Positions 61,337-64,000 of a DNA stretch of 64,000 bases are shown in pieces (the stretch's first letter is position 1; every line of letters starts with the position of its first letter). The translations under genes and the position numbers were made by a program. Source of the stretch: Spartinivicinus marinus (GTDB lineage: Bacteria; Pseudomonadota; Gammaproteobacteria; Pseudomonadales; Zooshikellaceae); NCBI RefSeq assembly GCF_026309355.1, contig NZ_JAPJZK010000001.1, forward strand, positions 5,290,501 through 5,354,500, in the 5' to 3' direction. The notes below the pieces were generated by a model. That model saw only the letters and a program-made list of their open reading frames with translations, was not told where the DNA came from and made no database searches.

Positions 61337-63097
61337 TTAAATACCCATGGCGCTAGAGGTACTTCGACGTGGGTCGGGAGCCCCGTAGAAAGTACCGTTT
61401 GTAATCATGATACTTTGAATGGCACCCATTGCAGACTGCTGGCTCACTTTGTGTTCCATGCCTTCCAGTAACCGAATGGTATCTGGGCTGATACCTTGTT
61501 CAATACGAATTTCATCGGGTAACCACTGATGATGAATTCGTGGTGCACTCACTGCAGCCAATATATTTAGATTATGGTCAATAACATTCATAATCACTTG
61601 TAATGTGGTTGTGATAATTCTTGAACCACCAGGGCTACCAGTCACCATAAAGTTCTTGCCGTCTTTTTTCACAATAGTGGGTGACATTGAGCTCAGCATC
61701 CGTTTTCTCGGCTCAATTTTATTGGCTTCTCCACCAATTAAGCCATAAGCATTGGGTACCCCAGGCTTGGCACTGAAATCGTCCATTTCGTTATTCAGTA
61801 AGAAACCGGCACCGTCTACTACAATTCCTGAGCCATAACTGAAGTTGATGGTATAGGTATTGGCTACTGCATTACCGAATCGATCTACAATAGAGAAGTG
61901 AGTGGTTTCGTTACTTTCATAGCCAGGAGGCGTACCTGGGCTGATAGTTTTACTAGGGGTGGCTTTATTCAGATTAATTTGGTCACGCAGCGTTTTTGCG
62001 TAGTTTTTATCCGTTAAGCCGGCCACTGGCACTTTTACAAAGTCAGTGTCGCCTAAATATTTAGAACGATCCGCATAAGCCCGCTTCATGGCCTCGGCCA
62101 TTAAGTGGATAGTTTTAGCAGAATTATGGCCATATTTGCCAATAGGGTATCCTTCTAAAATATTCAGGATTTGTACGACATGAGTACCTCCTGAGCTGGG
62201 ACTTGGCATGGAATAAATATCATAACCACGATAGGTGCCGTGTACCGGCTTACGAACTTCGGGTTGATAACCTTTTAGGTCGTTATGGGTGATTAGCCCG
62301 TTATGGCGTTTCATTTCTGCCACAATTAAGTCGGCAGTTTTGCCTTGATAGAACCCTTTACGACCTTCTTTAGCAATGCGCTTTAAGGTTTCGGCTAAAT
62401 CTTTTTGGACTAAACGTTCGCCAGGTTGGTAAGGCGATCCATTGGCTTTATAAAAAGCTTTTTTCGTAGCAGGCCATTTTTTTAACATGGCAGCGGCTTC
62501 AATGGTGCCTTTGGTAAAGCGAGCTGGCACAATAAACCCTTCTTCTGCTAGCCTAATGGCTGGCGCCAGTGCGCGCTCCCTTGAAATAGAACCATGACGC
62601 TCCAGGGCCATTAATAAACCAGCCACTGTTCCAGGCACACCGGCGGCTAAGTGCGTAAAGCGACTACGGTCAGTGACCACATTACCTTTACTGTCTTGGA
62701 ACATCTTTTCACTAGCACCAGAAGGCGCGGTTTCCCGGTAGTCGATGGCTTCCACCATTTTTTTCTTGTCGTTGGAAATCAACATAAAACCACCACCGCC
62801 AATGTTACCCGACCGGGGTTGGGTAACCGCTAAAGCAAAACCAGCTGTAACAGCCGCGTCTATAGCATTCCCCCCTTCAGCCAGTACCTGCTGAGCAACT
62901 TTGGTGGCTAATGTATGGCTGGTGACTACCATGCCTTTTTTAGCTTCAATCGGTACACTACGCTCACCTTCTATTATGGCTTGTTTGGCAGGGGGTGTTG
63001 CTGCACAGGCGGTAATAGATAAGGTTAAGGTGACAAGCCCCCAGCGACAACGAGTCAGTTGTCGTTTGCTTGGAATGGATAAAAATTTTTGGATCAT
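61337..63097 (-). CDS. ggt: Gamma-glutamyltransferase
   Basis: This 586-residue protein is processed by autocatalytic cleavage before Thr398 (ETTHFS), the family nucleophile; the FSYGSGIVVDGAGFLLNNEMDDFS and GSPGGSRIITT segments are typical. The N-terminus has a signal sequence with the lipobox-like ITAC, so it may be an envelope lipoprotein rather than soluble. GGT cleaves glutathione and gamma-glutamyl peptides, feeding cysteine and glutamate uptake. Residues after the N-terminus show GMVVTSHTLATKVAQQVLAEGGNAIDA, as in other proteobacterial enzymes. Confidence 0.93.
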   Translation of the reverse strand: MIQKFLSIPSKRQLTRCRWGLVTLTLSITACAATPPAKQAIIEGERSVPIEAKKGMVVTSHTLATKVAQQVLAEGGNAIDAAVTAGFALAVTQPRSGNIGGGGFMLISNDKKKMVEAIDYRETAPSGASEKMFQDSKGNVVTDRSRFTHLAAGVPGTVAGLLMALERHGSISRERALAPAIRLAEEGFIVPARFTKGTIEAAAMLKKWPATKKAFYKANGSPYQPGERLVQKDLAETLKRIAKEGRKGFYQGKTADLIVAEMKRHNGLITHNDLKGYQPEVRKPVHGTYRGYDIYSMPSPSSGGTHVVQILNILEGYPIGKYGHNSAKTIHLMAEAMKRAYADRSKYLGDTDFVKVPVAGLTDKNYAKTLRDQINLNKATPSKTISPGTPPGYESNETTHFSIVDRFGNAVANTYTINFSYGSGIVVDGAGFLLNNEMDDFSAKPGVPNAYGLIGGEANKIEPRKRMLSSMSPTIVKKDGKNFMVTGSPGGSRIITTTLQVIMNVIDHNLNILAAVSAPRIHHQWLPDEIRIEQGISPDTIRLLEGMEHKVSQQSAMGAIQSIMITNGTFYGAPDPRRSTSSAMGI

Positions 63098-63424
63098 TGT
63101 TGTTATTCCTCTGGAAAGTGACTTCCATTTATGTGTTTTTTATAAATCGCTTGAAGTACAAATAATTCTGCTTGACAGCGGTAATAAAATGCCACTGTTT
63201 CACAGTTTCCAGGTATTGGCATTATTTGTAAACAAGGGTAAGAGGAAAGGCAAAATTAGTTGCTTATAGTTACCGGTTATTAACTTATCACGAAGTTAAC
63301 TAATAATCGATAGGGGGAGTAAGACGGCTTGTTTTGGTTTTTTTACTGTCTTCTAATGGATCATTTTTTTCTATTCATTCAACAAGAGTGCATTAGCCTG
63401 GGAAGCATCCAGGCTATCAGCTAG
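63098..63424. other. Intergenic region between acnA and ggt
   Basis: These 327 bases carry the ggt promoter, which I could not locate, and a terminator-like hairpin for acnA at 63394-63416. A TTATTAACTTATCACGAAGTTAACTAATAA stretch near 63270-63310 is imperfectly palindromic but has no clear role. Confidence 0.4.
63394..63416 (-). terminator. Hairpin terminator candidate after acnA
   Basis: TAGCCTGG and CCAGGCTA pair perfectly around a seven-base loop, eight bases beyond the acnA stop. No clear U-tract follows on the minus strand, so confidence is limited. Confidence 0.5.
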
Positions 63425-64000
63425 CTATAGATCGTCGGTTAGGTTAGCCAATACATAATGTAAAATACCACCCTGCTGGTAATAGTGCAGTTCATCCAGG
63501 GTATCAATGCGAGAGCGGACATTAATGGTTTCAATCGACTGGTCTGGGCTCGAAATTACAACAGCTAATATTTGTTGGGGGCTAAGTCCAGCTTTAATTC
63601 CAGTAATACTGATAGTTTCTTCCCCCGTTAGTTGCAGGCTGGTTCGGCTGACACCTTGCTCAAACTGTAGTGGTAATACGCCCATCCCAATTAAGTTTGA
63701 TCGATGAATCCGCTCAAAGCTTTCTGCAATGACGGCTTTAACGCCTAATAAACGGGTGCCTTTGGCGGCCCAGTCACGGCTTGAACCTGTTCCATACTCT
63801 TTACCGGCAATGATCACTAAGGGAATGCCACGAGATTGATAACGCATGGCTGCATCGTATATGGGTTGTTGTTCTCCTGTAATTACATCCAGGGTATAGC
63901 CGCCTTCAATGCCAGGAACCATTTCATTACGAATCCGAATATTGGCAAAGGTACCACGCATCATCACTTCATGATTACCCCGACGAGAGCCGTAGGAATT
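63425..64000 (-). CDS. acnA: Aconitate hydratase A, C-terminal part; gene continues past the window
   Basis: The frame is open to the end of the window, reading [22 protein letters not shown] at the visible N-terminal side, then [46 protein letters not shown]. These belong to the swivel domain of AcnA/IRP-type aconitases, which convert citrate to isocitrate in the TCA cycle with a 4Fe-4S cluster. The cluster cysteines lie upstream, outside the window. About 191 codons are visible. The C-terminus ends [17 protein letters not shown], usual for the family. Confidence 0.93.
   Translation of the reverse strand, partial: NSYGSRRGNHEVMMRGTFANIRIRNEMVPGIEGGYTLDVITGEQQPIYDAAMRYQSRGIPLVIIAGKEYGTGSSRDWAAKGTRLLGVKAVIAESFERIHRSNLIGMGVLPLQFEQGVSRTSLQLTGEETISITGIKAGLSPQQILAVVISSPDQSIETINVRSRIDTLDELHYYQQGGILHYVLANLTDDL

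Noticed and set aside
1-64000. CRISPR array, tRNA or rRNA genes, prophage or transposase
   Set aside because: No regularly spaced repeat array, no cloverleaf or rRNA-like sequence, and no phage or transposase protein was seen in the window by eye.

Overview
The window looks like chromosomal DNA of a low-GC marine gammaproteobacterium. The gene mix suggests an Oceanospirillales/Zooshikella-like lineage: LodA/LodB quinoprotein oxidase, M9 collagenases with cadherin-like repeats, a fused GldFG transporter and an orphan type VI effector module. That placement is inference from gene content. I see no rRNA, tRNA, CRISPR array, prophage or transposase gene.

Layout. 1-1380: end of a DCC-family thiol oxidoreductase gene and a YopT-like cysteine protease. 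1444-7092: two tandem paralogous secreted M9 collagenases with duplicated upstream regions. 7426-18387: a serine/glycine breakdown block in two arms, agcS-gcvT leftward and sdaA-glyA-gcvH-gcvP rightward, with an XRE-cupin regulator between them and two near-identical palindromes that look like its operators. 18624-26296: a choice-of-anchor I protein, an Ap4A phosphorylase, a candidate small RNA, a YiiX-like hydrolase with a class V aminotransferase, a TetR regulator, a DUF4823 lipoprotein and a DUF1285 protein. 26395-32327: a four-gene peptide-type ABC importer. 32349-33553: a PilZ protein and a gutted solute-binding pseudogene. 33825-39569: DUF4123 adaptor, LysM effector candidate, SUMF1 lipoprotein, a membrane-anchored unknown and a DUF3592 protein. 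39621-43805: lodB and lodA, divergent from a dirigent/allene-oxide-cyclase-like secreted protein. 43919-46489: an 856-residue unknown with effector-like features. 46965-51918: GldA, fused GldFG and DUF4340. 52240-55271: MscS, a soluble MgtE_N/CBS protein and MgtE. 55307-61077: DUF1499, YkvA, an SDR/LysR divergent pair, a methionyl-tRNA synthetase remnant, two family-3 solute-binding proteins plus a nonsense-interrupted third, and a small secreted protein. 61337-64000: gamma-glutamyltransferase and the 3' part of aconitase.

The main unexplained structures are: a 126-bp element with imperfect terminal inverted repeats in two copies 45 kb apart (122/126 identical) plus 22-23 bp short forms, whose ends appear to supply Shine-Dalgarno sequences; a second, larger element of similar design at 61082-61248; a minus-strand candidate sRNA with two ATCCCCC hairpin loops at about 21525-21665; and the paired palindromes flanking the XRE-cupin gene. 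Several decayed genes lie among intact ones, so the region has seen repeated loss. Starts were chosen from ribosome binding sites and family N-termini; no database search was possible.
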